From NCBI GenBank assembly GCA_963705495.1, contig CAVPJQ010000020.1, forward strand, positions 10,516 through 74,515: a DNA stretch of 64,000 bases. The letters are read 5' to 3'. This document shows positions 18,910 to 29,545 of the stretch, one piece after another. Numbering within the stretch: the stretch's first letter is position 1; each line of letters begins with the position of its first letter. Under the pieces are notes generated by a model. The model was not told the DNA's origin and did no database searches. It saw only the letters and a list, made by a program, of their open reading frames with translations. Source of the stretch: DATBVX01 sp963705495. GTDB lineage: Bacteria; Pseudomonadota; Gammaproteobacteria; Steroidobacterales; Steroidobacteraceae. The translations under genes were made by a program, and so were the position numbers.

Positions 18910-18951
18910 TGACTCAATGATCATTTAGAATACTGAACAGTCATTGAGTCA
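18910..18951. promoter_or_regulatory. 11-bp inverted repeat, likely TetR-type operator
   Basis: TGACTCAATGA (18910-18920) and TCATTGAGTCA (18941-18951) are exact inverted repeats with 20 bases between, ending 43 bases before the TetR-Rieske start codon. TTGACT, a good -35 match, overlaps the left arm. The core ACTGAACAGTCATTGA resembles ACTGAATAG...TCATTGA upstream of the second TetR gene at 32590. This is the natural place for autoregulation by the encoded TetR domain. Confidence 0.6.
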
Positions 18952-18994
18952 GGCCGCCGGCCGGGATAAAATGCAGGCACACCGGGAGACTCCA

Positions 18995-20846
18995 ATGTCC
19001 GCCAATATCCAGGGCAGCCCTGAGCTGCGACCCAGTGGCTCCAAGCTCGATCTGATCCGTGCCACCGTGGCTGCGATCTCGCGCCATGGCCTCTCGGAAT
19101 TGACTTCGGCCAAGATCGCGAGCGCGGCGGGCCACACGGCCGCTTCGGTCAATTTTCACTTCGGCGTCCAAGGAAGCGCTGCTCCTCGCCACGTTGCGCG
19201 AGGTCTCCGAGGAGTTTGCCGAGAGCATGGCAGCCGTGCTCGCCGATGCAGGCGACGACGCATTGCTGGGCCTGCTCGGAATCATCGATGCGAGCCTGAG
19301 CCGGCGACTGAGCGAGTCGCAGAAGATCGCGGTGTGGTACGCATTCCTGGCCGAGTCGAATGCGCGCCAGGACTACCAGCGCATCTGCGGTGAGCGCGAC
19401 CAGTCTTACAGCCAGACGGTCACGACGCTTTGCACGCGGCTGATCGCCGCCCGCGGCGTCGAGGGCTGGCCCGACGCCGAGGCCGTCGCGCTCGGCCTGA
19501 CGGGTCTCATCGATCAGCTGTGGCAGGGCATTCTGTTCGAAGGCGACGACTTCGATCGTGACGCTGCGAAGCGCCAGTGTCGCGCCTATCTGTGCAGCGT
19601 CTTTCCGTGGCTCGCCGATCGTATCGAGGCAACTGCGCCGGCGAAAGCAAAGGTTCGAGCCTTGCAGCCGGAAGTGCGGACACCGACAGATCCGGCGCTG
19701 CGCTACACCTTGCCGGCCTGGGTCTATCACAGCGAGGAGTTTCACGAGCTCGAGAAGGAACACCTGTTCCTGCCTTCATGGCAGATCGTCTGTCATGTCA
19801 GCGAGCTCGCTTCTGCCGGGGACTATGTCGCGTTCGAGTTCTTCGGCCGGCGGGGCTTCGTCATCCGTGATGACGCCGGAACGCTGCGTGCCTTTGACAA
19901 CGTGTGCGCGCATCGCGCGCACGCGGTCGTGGGCGGGCAGCGCGGTCACTGCGCGAAATTCCTGACCTGCCCGTACCACGGCTGGACCTATCATCTCGAT
20001 GGACGCAATCGCAGTGTCAGCGCGCCCGACACGTTCCCGAAGTTCGATCGGTCGAAGTTCGGGCTCAAGCCGCTCGAGCTCGAAGTGTTCTGCGGCATGG
20101 TGTTCGTGAGGTTCCGCTCAGGCGAAGCGAGCGTCGCAGAGCGCATGGAGCCTCACAAGGCGGAGCTTGCTCATTACCGGATCGAGCAGATGGTGCCGCT
20201 CGACGAACTCTGGGTTCACGACGTGGAGATCGACTGGAAGAACCTGGTCGAGAACTATGTCGAGGACTACCACTTTCCCATGGGTCACCCGGGCCTCTCG
20301 GCATTGATGGAGTCGCAGTACGATCGCGAGGTCCTGCCGGCGGGCACGATGCGCTTGAGTCACCGGATGCGCGAGACACCGCTCAAGTCCTGGAGCGCGC
20401 AGCGCTACGCGAAATTTCTGCCGACGATCGAACATCTGCCCGAGACCATGCGTCGCCGCTGGACCTACATCGGGCTGTTCCCCAATGTGTTCTTCGACAT
20501 CTACCCGGAGTGGCTGGACTTCTTCCAGCTGGTGCCGACCGGGCCTGGGCGTACGCAGATCCGCGCCCGCTCGTATGGTTTCCCGGATGACCGGCGCGAG
20601 ATGCGGGCCGCTCGCTGGCTGTGCGCACGCCTCAACACACGTGTGCAGGCGGAAGATGAAGTGCTCACGCGCTCGGTGCAGCGGGGGCTCTCCTCCGGCG
20701 CGTATACGCAGGGCATTCTCTCGTCCAAGGAAATCGTGCTGGCCGGGTTCCAGGACTGGATCCGGGCTCGGCTACCGGTGACGCACCTCACGCAGGCGCC
20801 GGCCCGCGGCACAGTCGCGGCACGCAATTCCAGCCTGGCGATCTGA
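18995..20846 (+). CDS. TetR-family regulator fused to Rieske [2Fe-2S] oxygenase (one frameshift)
   Basis: The start at 18995 has GGGAG upstream. Residues ~12-70 are a TetR helix-turn-helix (LTSAKIASAAGHTAASVNFHFG), then SKEALLLATLREV and a BetI-like C-terminal ligand domain to about 205. After a ~30-residue linker comes a complete Rieske oxygenase: LPSWQIVCHVSE, cluster ligands CAHRAH (about 303) and CPYHGW (about 325), and the mononuclear-iron site NYVEDYHFPMGHP near 425. This part resembles GbcA/choline-monooxygenase-type enzymes that hydroxylate N-methyl groups. One extra base near 19163 breaks HFG-SKEALL. No forward frame has a stop between about 19577 and 19870, so the fusion does not depend on an indel at the junction. 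The total is about 616 residues. Confidence 0.8.
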
Positions 20847-20857
20847 CGAGCGCCGGA

Positions 20858-22253
20858 TCAGATCGCGCGCAGGTACCACTCGTAGTCGCGATCCGTGATC
20901 TCGGCGTGGAAGCGGTCGCATTCTTCGCGACGGCACGTCGCGAACAGGTCGTGATAACGCTTGCCGAGGTACTGCGGCAGCACGGTTCCCTTGTCGAATG
21001 CATCGAGCGCCGCTTCCCAGCGCAGCGGCAGCCCAACCCTTTCCTCGATGACCTCGCCCTGCGCAACCATCGGGCCGGGTTCGATGCGGTTGGTGATTCC
21101 GTGGTGAATGCCCGCGAGAATCGCCGCCATCACCAGGTAGGGATTCCCATCGGCGCCACCGGGTCGATGTTCGATACGCGTGTCCTCGGGTGCTGAAAGT
21201 GGCACCCGCAGCGCGACCCCACGATGATTGACGCCCCAGTTGGGCGCGAGCGGGACGAACAGTCCGGGCCGATAGCGTCGATAGGAATTCGCCGTAGGCG
21301 CGAAGATCGCCATGGATTCGGCCATCGTTGCCGCAAGACCGCCGACGGCGTGGCGCAGCGTGTCGGAAAATGGTTGCTCCGGAGCCAGGCCCGGCAAACA
21401 CATTGCGACCGGATTTATCCGTAAGGCTGACGTGCACGTGCAGGCTGCAGCCCGCTGCCTGCGCAAACGGTTTCGCCATGAAGCTCGCGCCCAGGCCGTG
21501 CCGTCTCGCGACAGCCTTGACCGCCCGCTTCAAGAGTACGGCGTGGTCGCACGCACGCTCTGCGTTGGCCACGTGACGCAGATTTACCTCGAACTGGCCC
21601 GGCGAGAATTCCTTCAGCGTGGCGCCCGCGGGGATGTTCTGTGCTTCGCAGACCGCGTACAGCTCGGCCAGGAACGGATCGACATCCTCGACGTCCTCCA
21701 TGCTGCCGTACTGTGGCCCATCCTGCGGCCGACGCGTCCCCGGTATGTTGCCAACCTTCGGGGAGGGGCGATTGCCGTCCGAGACCGGATCCGCTGAATC
21801 GAGCAGATAGAACTCGAGCTCCGTCGCCGCCACGGCTGTCAGCCCCAATTCCTGCAGCGGTCGTGCAGCGTTTCTGAGCACCTGGCGCGGGTCGGCGAAG
21901 AACGGCTCGCCATTGGAATTCGCCATCACGAGCAGCAGCTGCGCGGTCGGCACCTGCGCCCAGGGCACGGGCGCAAGAGAGCCAGGCACGGCCGTCGAGA
22001 TCGCGTCTGGATCACCGTCACGGCTCCCGCTGTCGATGCGCTCGAACGTCTGCCCCTTGCTGTCGAGCAGCACAGTTGCGCCGCAGAAGTTGAGGCCTTC
22101 CTTGAAGGGCTTCGCGAACTCGTCACGCACGACTCGCTTGCCGCGCAGGATTCCCAGCATGTCCGGTTGCAGGAGCTCGAGCAGCTGCGTATCCGGGTAT
22201 CGTTCGAGATAGGCCTGCAGCTCCCCAGGCGCGCGATTCGTTTCTTTGTTCAT
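20858..22253 (-). CDS. Glutamine-synthetase-like gamma-glutamylamine ligase (PuuA-like, frameshifted)
   Basis: About 464 residues. An N-terminal beta-grasp part has DMLGILRGKRV, then the GS catalytic domain has ATELEFYLLD, SPGQFEVNLRHV, FMAKPF...GCSLHVHVSLTD and NPYLVMAAILAGI. The architecture and absence of the long GlnA features match PuuA/gamma-glutamylpolyamine synthetases, which ligate glutamate to an amine using ATP and so mask it before oxidation. One +1 shift lies at the CCC near 21391. The ATG overlaps the enoyl-CoA hydratase stop (ATGA), showing translational coupling. It is the last gene of the leftward operon. Confidence 0.8.
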
Positions 22254-23088
22254 GAGTTCTTCCCCGCCGATTTGCCCGTGGCGCGGGCGCTGCGCCACGC
22301 GACTGCAGCCTTCGCCCCTTCGCGTTTCAGGATGGCATTGAATTCGCGCGACTCCGCGGACTCGGAAGTTTCGATGGTCACGTTCAGTTCGAGCGCCTGC
22401 AGCAGTGCCTCGCGCATGCCCGCCGATGTCGAGGCTGCGGTTGATCGCCTGTTTCGTCAGTTTCACGGCCAGCTGGATCATTGGCGGCGACGCGCCGGGC
22501 AAGCTCGAGAGTCCGGTCGAGCGCCTGTCCTGCCGGGACGACGCGATTGATCAGCCCCATGTCGAGCGCGTCGGCCGCGGTGACCCGATCATCGCCGCTG
22601 AGGAGCAGATACTTCGCGCATTTCGGCCCAGCGAGCCAGGGCAGCAGCATCGCTACGATGCCGCTTCCGAATCGGACCTCTGGCGCACCGAAAAAGCAGT
22701 CCTCGGACGCGACCGTGAGATCGCAGGCGAGCGCGAGCTCCATGGCACTGCCGAGGCAGTAGCCATGTGTAGCAGCGAGCGTGACCTTGGGACAATCCCA
22801 GAAGCGCATGATGATCTCAAAGTCGTTGCGCAACGCCTGGCGGACGTGCTCGGGTTCGGGCTTGCCGGCGCTTTCGATTTCCATGTCCAGATCGAAGCCG
22901 GCCGAGAAGGCGCGGCCGGCACCGGCGAGCACGATCGCGCGAACCGAGAGATCCGCTTCCGCGGCGTCGAGCGCACTTCCAAGTTGAGCGATCATCTGTT
23001 TGTTGATCGCGTTCAGTTTGTCGGGCCGGTTGAGCATCAACAGGGCGATGCCATCGCGAAGCTCGCTGCAAACCAGTGCACCGGCCAT
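22250..23088 (-). CDS. Enoyl-CoA hydratase/isomerase family (two frameshifts)
   Basis: Crotonase fold: ALLMLNRPDKLNAINKQM, the oxyanion segment AGRAFSAGFDLD, GYCLGSAMELALACDLTVA, FFGAPEVRFG and GLINRVVPAGQALD. Near the C terminus the frame shifts twice (about 22480 and 22421, the second at GGG). Stitched, it continues AVKLTKQAINRSLD, GMREALLQALELNVTIETSE and ends GKSAGKNS with its TGA overlapping the next ATG. Corrected length is about 279 residues. It probably hydrates an unsaturated acyl-CoA generated by this cluster's acyl-CoA dehydrogenase. GAGGTGACGCAG precedes the start. Confidence 0.78.
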
Positions 23089-23098
23089 CTGCGTCACC

Positions 23099-24623
23099 TC
23101 AGGACAGCCGAAACCACGCGGACTTCGACTGCATGTAGCTCTTGATGCTGTCGAAGCACTTGTCGCGCGCGTGACCCGACTGCTTGTAGCCGCCAAACGG
23201 CTGGGTCATGTCGCCTTCGTCGAAGGAGTTGATCCAGATGATGCCGGCCTCGATACCGCGCACCAGCCGGAACGCGGTGTCGAGATCGCGGGTCCAGACG
23301 CCGGCGGCAAGCCCGTAGATGGTGTCATTCGCTATGGCGATGGCCTCGTTCGACTCCATCGAACGGAATCACGGTGGCGACCGGGCCCGAAGATTTCCTG
23401 GCGTGCAATCGTCATGTCGTTACGCACGTCGGTGAAGAGAGTAGGGCTGACGTATGCGCCTGCATCCATACCCCGCGGTGCGCCGCCGCCGAACTGCAAG
23501 CGCGCGCCCTCGCGTCGTCCGGTCTCGATCAGGTTCAGCACCCGTTGCTGCGCTTCGCGCGTTACCAGCGGACCGAGGTTCGTCGCGGGATCGAGCGGAT
23601 CACCCGGCTGAAAGGCGTCCTTGCCGAGCTCGATGAATCGCTCGACGAACCGCTCGTGGAGCGAGCGATCGACGAGCAGCCGCGAGCCGGCATTGCAGAC
23701 CTCCCCCATGTTGGAAAATATCCCACGGTAGGCGGCGGTGACCGCACGATCGAGATCCTGCGACGTCGGCGAGGAACACCTGCGGTGACTTGCCGCCGCA
23801 CTCGAGCGCGACCTGCTTCATGTTCGACTGGCCCGCGTACTGGAGGATCAGCTTCCCGACCTCGGTCGAACCCGTGAAGGTGATCTTCGCGACGTCGGCG
23901 TGCAGCGCGAGCGCCTTGCCAGCGACTTCGCCCAGTCCGTTGACGACGTTGAACACGCCCGGCGGCCCGCCCGCCTCGACGAACAGTTCCGCAAGTCGCA
24001 GGCAACTCATGGGCGCCTGTTCCGCGGGCTTGAGGACCACCGTGTTGCCGGCGGCCAGCGCGGGAGCGATCTTCCACACGGCCATCAGCAGCGGATAGTT
24101 CCACGGCGAGATCGCGCCGACGACGCCGAGCGGCTCGCGCAGGACCATGTGCATGACGCCGGCTTCCGTGTTCGTGACGCTCGCCCTCGATCTTGTCGAC
24201 GCACTCCGCCATGAAGCGAATCGTGTCGATGACGGAAGGCAGATCGACGCCGACCACGTCGGCGATCGGTTTGCCCATGTCGAGTGTTTCGAGCACCGCG
24301 AGGGATTCGGCGTGCTGTTCCACCAGCGTCGCGAAGCGATACATGATCTCCATGCGCTGCCGGGGCGCGATCCGTGACCAGGATCCGTCCTTGAACGCGC
24401 GCCTGGCCGCCGCAACTGCGCGATCGATGTCCTGCTCGGTGCCTGCCGACATCTCCGCGAGCGGTTCGCCGGTCGCCGGATTGACGGTCGCGAATCGTCC
24501 GCCTTTCGCGGCATCGACGTATCGACCCTCGATGAAGAGGCGTGTCTCGATGCGGGCGCGCGCCGCGTTCGCCGCAGCCTGCCAGCGCACCTTGTCGTAG
24601 TTGCCTAGTGTCTGAAGGCTCAT
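23099..24623 (-). CDS. Aldehyde dehydrogenase, PuuC/betaine-aldehyde type (at least four frameshifts)
   Basis: About 507 residues once stitched. The N terminus RLFIEGRYVDAAKGGRF is followed by EPLGVVGAISPWNYPLL, FTGSTEVGKLI, catalytic Glu in LECGGKSPQ, catalytic Cys in GEVCNAGSRLL, and the C-terminal DEGDMTQPFGGYKQSGHARD. The last motif is typical of PuuC, which oxidises gamma-glutamyl-aminobutyraldehyde, and of related aminoaldehyde dehydrogenases. Frame changes fall near 24181, 23760, 23386 and 23350. The start ATG overlaps the stop of the acyl-CoA synthetase gene (ATGA). It is NAD(P)-dependent by family and cytosolic. Confidence 0.78.
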
Positions 24624-26748
24624 CGAGCTTGCCTCGCTTGTGGCTCGACCTGGTGATGCGGCTGGCGACCGACGATGAGTGCATCGACGATGACGCAGCC
24701 ATTCGCGTGCACGATCACCGGATTCAAATCGATCTCACTCGACTCGATCGCCGAGACCGGCGACCACCGCGGAAAACTGCGCCGCCGTCCTGCAGAATGC
24801 GTCCACGGCTAGCGGGCGACTTGTAGCGCGGGCTGTGCAGAAGAGCGCCGAGCTTCAGCCGCTCGACTAACCTATGGGCTTCGGCGGCATCGAAGGGCGG
24901 CAAAGCATAGACCACATCGGCGAGCGCCTCCACGTGCACGCCGCCGAATCCGACCAGCACGACAGGTCCGAACTGATCGTCGTGAACCATGCCGAGCAGC
25001 ATCTCCACGCCCGGGGTGCGGATCATCGGTGCGACCAGTGCGCGCGGACCGATCCGGTTCGACAGGTCCTGGTAAGCAGCGTCAGATCGGCCTCGTCCTC
25101 GATGTTCATCCGTACGCCGTCGCGGTCCGACTTGTGGTCGATGCCGCGCATGGCAGTCTTGAGGACGACGGGATAGCCGAGCTCGCGCGCGGCCGCGCGC
25201 GCTTCCAGCGCGCTCTCGACGATGCGACCCGGGTTGGCCGGGCAACTGGAAGTCCCGCAGCAGCGTCATCGCCTCGTGTTCATCGAGCTTCGCGTGGCTC
25301 GCGAGATGAGTGCGCCACTGGGTGAGTACCGGCTCCGGCAGCTGCGAACACAGGCCCGCGCTCGCGCGCTTGATGGTCGCGATAGTCCAGCAGGCACTTC
25401 GCCCCGCGCAGAAACGAACGGACGCCGTCGAGCACCGGGAAACCTGCACGTGTCGAGGCGATGACCTGCGCAGTCGGTTCCGGTACCCTGGTGATTGGCA
25501 ACGAGAAATGCAGGCTTGCCGGACGCCGCGTGCCCCGCGCGCAGGTAGTCGAGATAACCGGAATGGATGCCGCCCCCTGCGACGCGATCATGGATGACCG
25601 CGCCGAAGGCAGCGCCCGGATCACACATCAACGCGGCGAAGCATTCCTGCATCGCGACGTGATAGTCCGGGCCGCCGGTGCTCCAGGCATCGAGGGGATT
25701 GATCGGCGGCAAGCCGGGATCAAGGAGTGCAGCGAGCTGCGCCGTGGTGGCGGAGCGAGATCTGCGTGAGCGGCACGCGCGCCTCATGAGCCAGATCGAT
25801 GAGCAGCTGCCGTTCACCGCCCGAGTCGTGAATCGATACCAGACCGCCGGCCCCGACCGCGATGCGGCTGCGCGAACATGATGAGGGCCGTGGCGAGCTC
25901 ATCCATGTCGTCCACGCGCTGCACGCCGTAGCGATCGAACAGCGCCTGATACACGGCGTCCTCGCCGGCGATGGCGCCCGAATGCGAGACGGCCAACCTG
26001 GCGGACGAGCTCCGTACGACCCACCTTCAGCGCGACGATGGGTATGCCGCGCTCGTTGCGCCTTCTCGAACGCGCGAGCAAGCCCTTGCGGATTGCGCGC
26101 GGTCTCCATGAACAGGCCCACGGCGCGGGTCGTCGGCTGATCGAGCGCGAAGTCCAGGTACTCGTCCATCGTGACCGCCAGTTCCTGGCCGGTCGATACC
26201 ACGAGGTTGAAGTCGATGCGCTCCTCGCTATCGACGATGCCGCACATTCCGGAGCCCGAGTGACTGATGTAGGCGACGTTTCCGCCGCGCGCGTGCACTC
26301 GCGTCTCGAATCCGCACGCCCAGATGCCAGCGGCGAAATTGTAGAAGCCCATGCCGTTGGCGCCGCAGACCACGAGTCCTGATGCGCGAATCTTCGCGAG
26401 CACGCGCTCCTGAAGATTTGGCTTGCGATCCTGCGCCAGCACGAGCGAAGACATGATCGTTGCGGCGCGCGCGCCATGAGCGATGACCTCGTCGAGCGCT
26501 GCTTCGATGCGCTCGTCGCTGACCGCGAAGATCACGTGCTCGACCGGCTCCGGCAGGGCCGCGAGTGAAGGAAAGCACGGCACACCGCAGACCGATTGAT
26601 AGCGAGGGTTGACCGCAAACAGTGCACCATCGAATCCGCCTTTGAGGAGGTTTGCGACCTCGTGCGACCGACGGTTCCGGTGCGCTCGGTCGCGCCCACC
26701 ACAGCGATTGAGTGTGGGACGAAGCAAGGGTTCCAGGCGATGAGGCAT
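24620..26748 (-). CDS. ADP-forming acyl-CoA synthetase (acetate-CoA ligase type; many frameshifts)
   Basis: Stitched over several frames this is a ~709-residue NDP-forming acyl-CoA synthetase. The CoA-binding domain has HSIAVVGATERTGTVG, LLKGGFDGALFAVNPRY and VCGANGMGFYNFAAG; the ligase domain has YISHSGSGMCGIVD and LAVTMDEYLDFALDQP. The phospho-His region reads GGTELVRQVGRLAFGRH-like then MAVSHSGAIAGEDAV. An ATP-grasp domain at the C terminus includes APMIRTPGVEMLLGM, FGPVVLVGFGG and INPV-like EIDLNPVIVHANG. Frame changes occur near 26712, 26690, 26045, 25985, 25830, 25500, 25230, 24815 and 24745, some of them approximate. The product would be an acyl-CoA from a free acid plus ATP. Confidence 0.7.
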
Positions 26749-26771
26749 GTCAGCCCCGAACCGCGCGGCGG

Positions 26772-27968
26772 TCAGAAGTCCCCGGCGGGAGTGGCGCGGC
26801 GCCGCGGAGGATCGAAGAACACACCTTCGACCACGAGGCATCGCGCCATCACGCGCGACCACTTGAGCTCGCGCTGGTAATAGATTTCCGCCCAAAGCTC
26901 ATCCCCCGGCTTACCCCAGGGCATGTTCAGCGAAGCGAGCGCGATGTTTGACTTTGCAGACGGCGACCATTCCGCGGACGTTACGGTACCCACGACATTG
27001 CCATTGCGGTGAGCGTCGTAGATATAAGAGGAGCGTGCGGGCTTGTTACCTTCGACGTCCAGTCTCACCAGCCGATAGCGTGAGCCACGGCGCTGCTCCT
27101 CGAGCAAGGCGCGGCGACCATTGAAATTGGGCTTGCCGAAGTCGACCAGACGGCCCAGATCGAGCTCGAACGGCGAGCGTGCACGATCGGGGTGGATCGC
27201 CTGGTCGGCGGGCAGGAAATCCACCTGCGCCTGGATGAAACCGGCCTCGATGCGCGCGACTTCCAGTGCATGAGTGCCCATTGGACGGATCCCGTAAAGC
27301 GCTCCTTTTTCGAACAGGGCGTCCCAGAGCGCGAGCGCCTGTGAGGGCTCGACCCACAGCTCATAGCCGAGATCGCCCGTGAAACCGGTGCGTGAGACCA
27401 TCAGCTCGCCGCCGGCAAACGGGAAATAGGCGATGCCAAACGGCGAGAGGCGTTCGATGCCAGAGCATCCGATAGCCTTCAGCACCGCACAGCTGGTGGG
27501 TCCCTGCAGAGCGAGGGCGGCAACGTCGTGAGTGTCCTCGACGATTGATACGTCGAAACCGTGAGCTGAGCGCGACAGCCATTCGAGCTGGCGTTCCTGC
27601 GAGCAAAGTCGGTAGTCGCCTTCGCGAAGGTGAAACACCGTGCCATCGTCGATGACCTTGCCGTCATCGTTGCACCAGACGCTGTAGCCCACCCTGCCGG
27701 GCTTGATCTTGGCGACATCACGCGTGATCAGCCGGTTCAGGAACGGCAACGCGTCGGCGCCGGTAATGCGGTGCTTCGTCATCGGCGTGAGATCGAACAC
27801 CGCGCAGGCGTTACGGATCGCCGCGTATTCCAGTGCCTCGTCGAAGTATGCATCTGCGGTCGTGTAGTCCTTCCACCGATGCCATTCGTTCAACGTGTTG
27901 AGCGCGGACGTGCGCGGATGGAACGGGGTCTGATAGACCGCGGTCCGGAAATGTTCCTTGTGCATCAT
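26772..27968 (-). CDS. GcvT-like aminomethyltransferase / folate-dependent demethylase
   Basis: The intact 398-residue protein contains GCV_T folate-binding and barrel domains: YAAIRNACAVFDLTPMTKH, ITGADALPFLNRLITRDV, GRVGYSVWCNDDGKVIDDGT, VSRTGFTGDLGYELWV and KPNFNGRRALLEE. The family transfers one-carbon groups from amines or sulfonium compounds to tetrahydrofolate (glycine-cleavage T protein, dimethylglycine dehydrogenase C-terminal half, DmdA). With a Rieske N-demethylase in the island, taking a methyl or formaldehyde unit from an N-methylated substrate is plausible. The ATG overlaps the preceding TGA (ATGA) and has CAGGAG upstream. Confidence 0.8.
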   Translation of the reverse strand: MMHKEHFRTAVYQTPFHPRTSALNTLNEWHRWKDYTTADAYFDEALEYAAIRNACAVFDLTPMTKHRITGADALPFLNRLITRDVAKIKPGRVGYSVWCNDDGKVIDDGTVFHLREGDYRLCSQERQLEWLSRSAHGFDVSIVEDTHDVAALALQGPTSCAVLKAIGCSGIERLSPFGIAYFPFAGGELMVSRTGFTGDLGYELWVEPSQALALWDALFEKGALYGIRPMGTHALEVARIEAGFIQAQVDFLPADQAIHPDRARSPFELDLGRLVDFGKPNFNGRRALLEEQRRGSRYRLVRLDVEGNKPARSSYIYDAHRNGNVVGTVTSAEWSPSAKSNIALASLNMPWGKPGDELWAEIYYQRELKWSRVMARCLVVEGVFFDPPRRRATPAGDF

Positions 27969-29545
27969 GCCGCGCGCTCCTGGCGGAGCACCGCGTGGGC
28001 TGCGTTCTTGCCCGCAGCCCCCATCACACCGCCGCCCGGGTGACATCCGGCGCCACACAGGTACAAACCGTTTACGGGCATCGCGTATTGGGCCGCGCCC
28101 GGAACCGGCCGCAGCATGAGGAACTGATCGAGGGCGAGTTCGCCGTGGTGCCAGTGACCGCCGGTGATTCTGAATTCGCTTTCGATGTCGACCGGCAGGA
28201 GCAATTCGGATGCGATCACCTGGCGACGCAGGCCGGGAGCATATCGTTCGAGCACAGCCAGCGTGGCTTCGAGAAGCGCGGCTCGTGCCTTGTCAGTGCT
28301 TGCGCGCGGATCGAACGGCGCGTACTGCACGATCGCCGACAGCACGTGCTTGCCAGCCGGCGCCAGGGTTCTGTCATGGACGCTGGGGATCGTGATCTCC
28401 AGTGCCGGAGCCGGCGAGCATTCACCGTATTTCGCGTGATCGAACGCGTGTTCGATGTAGACCGGATCCGGAGCGACAACCAACCGTTCACCCGCGAGAT
28501 CCGGCTGCAGCCCCGCGAAGGAGGGCAGGCCATCGAGCGCGAGGTGCAGTTTCGCCGCCATTCCTTTGGTCCGAATGTGCCGGATTCGGTGCACGAAGCC
28601 TGTTTCGAGGTGGCGGGCGCCGAGCAGTTGGAGCAGCGTGCGTGAGGGATCCGCGTTCGAGATCACCGTAGTGGCTCCGACCTGCTCTCCGTTCTCGAGC
28701 TCCACGCCGGATACGCGATCGCCTTCGAGCATGATGCGTGCAACCGGGCTGCCGGTGCGCACGGTCGCTCCGCTCGCGGTCGCAGCCTTACCGAGTGCCT
28801 CGCTCACCGCGCCCATCCCGCCTTCCGGCAGCGACAAGCCACCGGCCACGCCCATCGCCTGCCCGCTCAGCCGGTGCAGCAACGCCAGCACCGAGTTGTT
28901 CGAGCGTGGCGCGAGATTCGTGCCCAACACTGCATCGAGTGCGAGGGTGCCCTTGAGTAGTGGTGAATCAAACGTCTCTTCGAGGACGTCGAAGATGTTG
29001 ATGCCCGCGATACGCAGAAACTCACGCATTGAATCGCGGCCCAGGCGACGGATGTCGAGGCCCAGCATCGCCGCCGAGATGAGCTCCGATCGGCCGCCGC
29101 CCAGGAGTCGCGGTGGACGGCGGTTGTGCTGTTGCCCGAGTACCCGCGCAAACCGCAGCATCTGCGCCTGGTATTCCCGTAGCGCAGTTCGGTCCTGCTC
29201 CGGCAGAGAGCCCGACTGCAGCTCCGCTCCATGCAGCACCAGGTGATTGCCGTTCGCATCGAGGGCGACGGTGCGCAGGTCGGCGCGCGCGGTCCTGAGT
29301 CCGTGCTGCGCCAGGCTGAGCTCGCGGCTGATGCTCGGATCGAGCAGATAGGAAAGATGTGCGCAGGCGGAAACTCGAAACCCCGGCGCAAAGTCGCGCG
29401 TGACCGCGGCGCCACCGATGCGGTTCGAAGCCTCGAGCACCAATACTTCGCGCCCCGCCTTGGCGAGGTATGCGGCGCACACGAGGCCGTTGTGTCCCGC
29501 GCCGATGATGATTGTGCGGTTGCCCTTGTTCATGGCGTCAGTCAT
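27965..29545 (-). CDS. Phytoene-desaturase-family FAD oxidoreductase (second of pair)
   Basis: Intact, 526 residues. The N-terminal dinucleotide fold IIIGAGHNGLVCAAYLAKAG is followed by LEASNRIGGAAVTRDF; the C terminus has VNGLYLCGAGCHPGGGVMGA, which closes the FAD site. It belongs to the COG1233/PYROXD2-like branch rather than true carotenoid desaturases. No carotenoid gene (crtB, crtE) is present, so carotenoid synthesis is unlikely. In this amine cluster it may oxidise a C-N or C-C bond. The start overlaps the upstream paralogue by eight bases. Confidence 0.78.
   Translation of the reverse strand: MTDAMNKGNRTIIIGAGHNGLVCAAYLAKAGREVLVLEASNRIGGAAVTRDFAPGFRVSACAHLSYLLDPSISRELSLAQHGLRTARADLRTVALDANGNHLVLHGAELQSGSLPEQDRTALREYQAQMLRFARVLGQQHNRRPPRLLGGGRSELISAAMLGLDIRRLGRDSMREFLRIAGINIFDVLEETFDSPLLKGTLALDAVLGTNLAPRSNNSVLALLHRLSGQAMGVAGGLSLPEGGMGAVSEALGKAATASGATVRTGSPVARIMLEGDRVSGVELENGEQVGATTVISNADPSRTLLQLLGARHLETGFVHRIRHIRTKGMAAKLHLALDGLPSFAGLQPDLAGERLVVAPDPVYIEHAFDHAKYGECSPAPALEITIPSVHDRTLAPAGKHVLSAIVQYAPFDPRASTDKARAALLEATLAVLERYAPGLRRQVIASELLLPVDIESEFRITGGHWHHGELALDQFLMLRPVPGAAQYAMPVNGLYLCGAGCHPGGGVMGAAGKNAAHAVLRQERAA

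Noticed and set aside
20858..22253. Glutamine synthetase glnA for nitrogen assimilation
   Set aside because: Motif spacing and operon partners (PuuC-like dehydrogenase, amine importer) fit PuuA-like ligases better.
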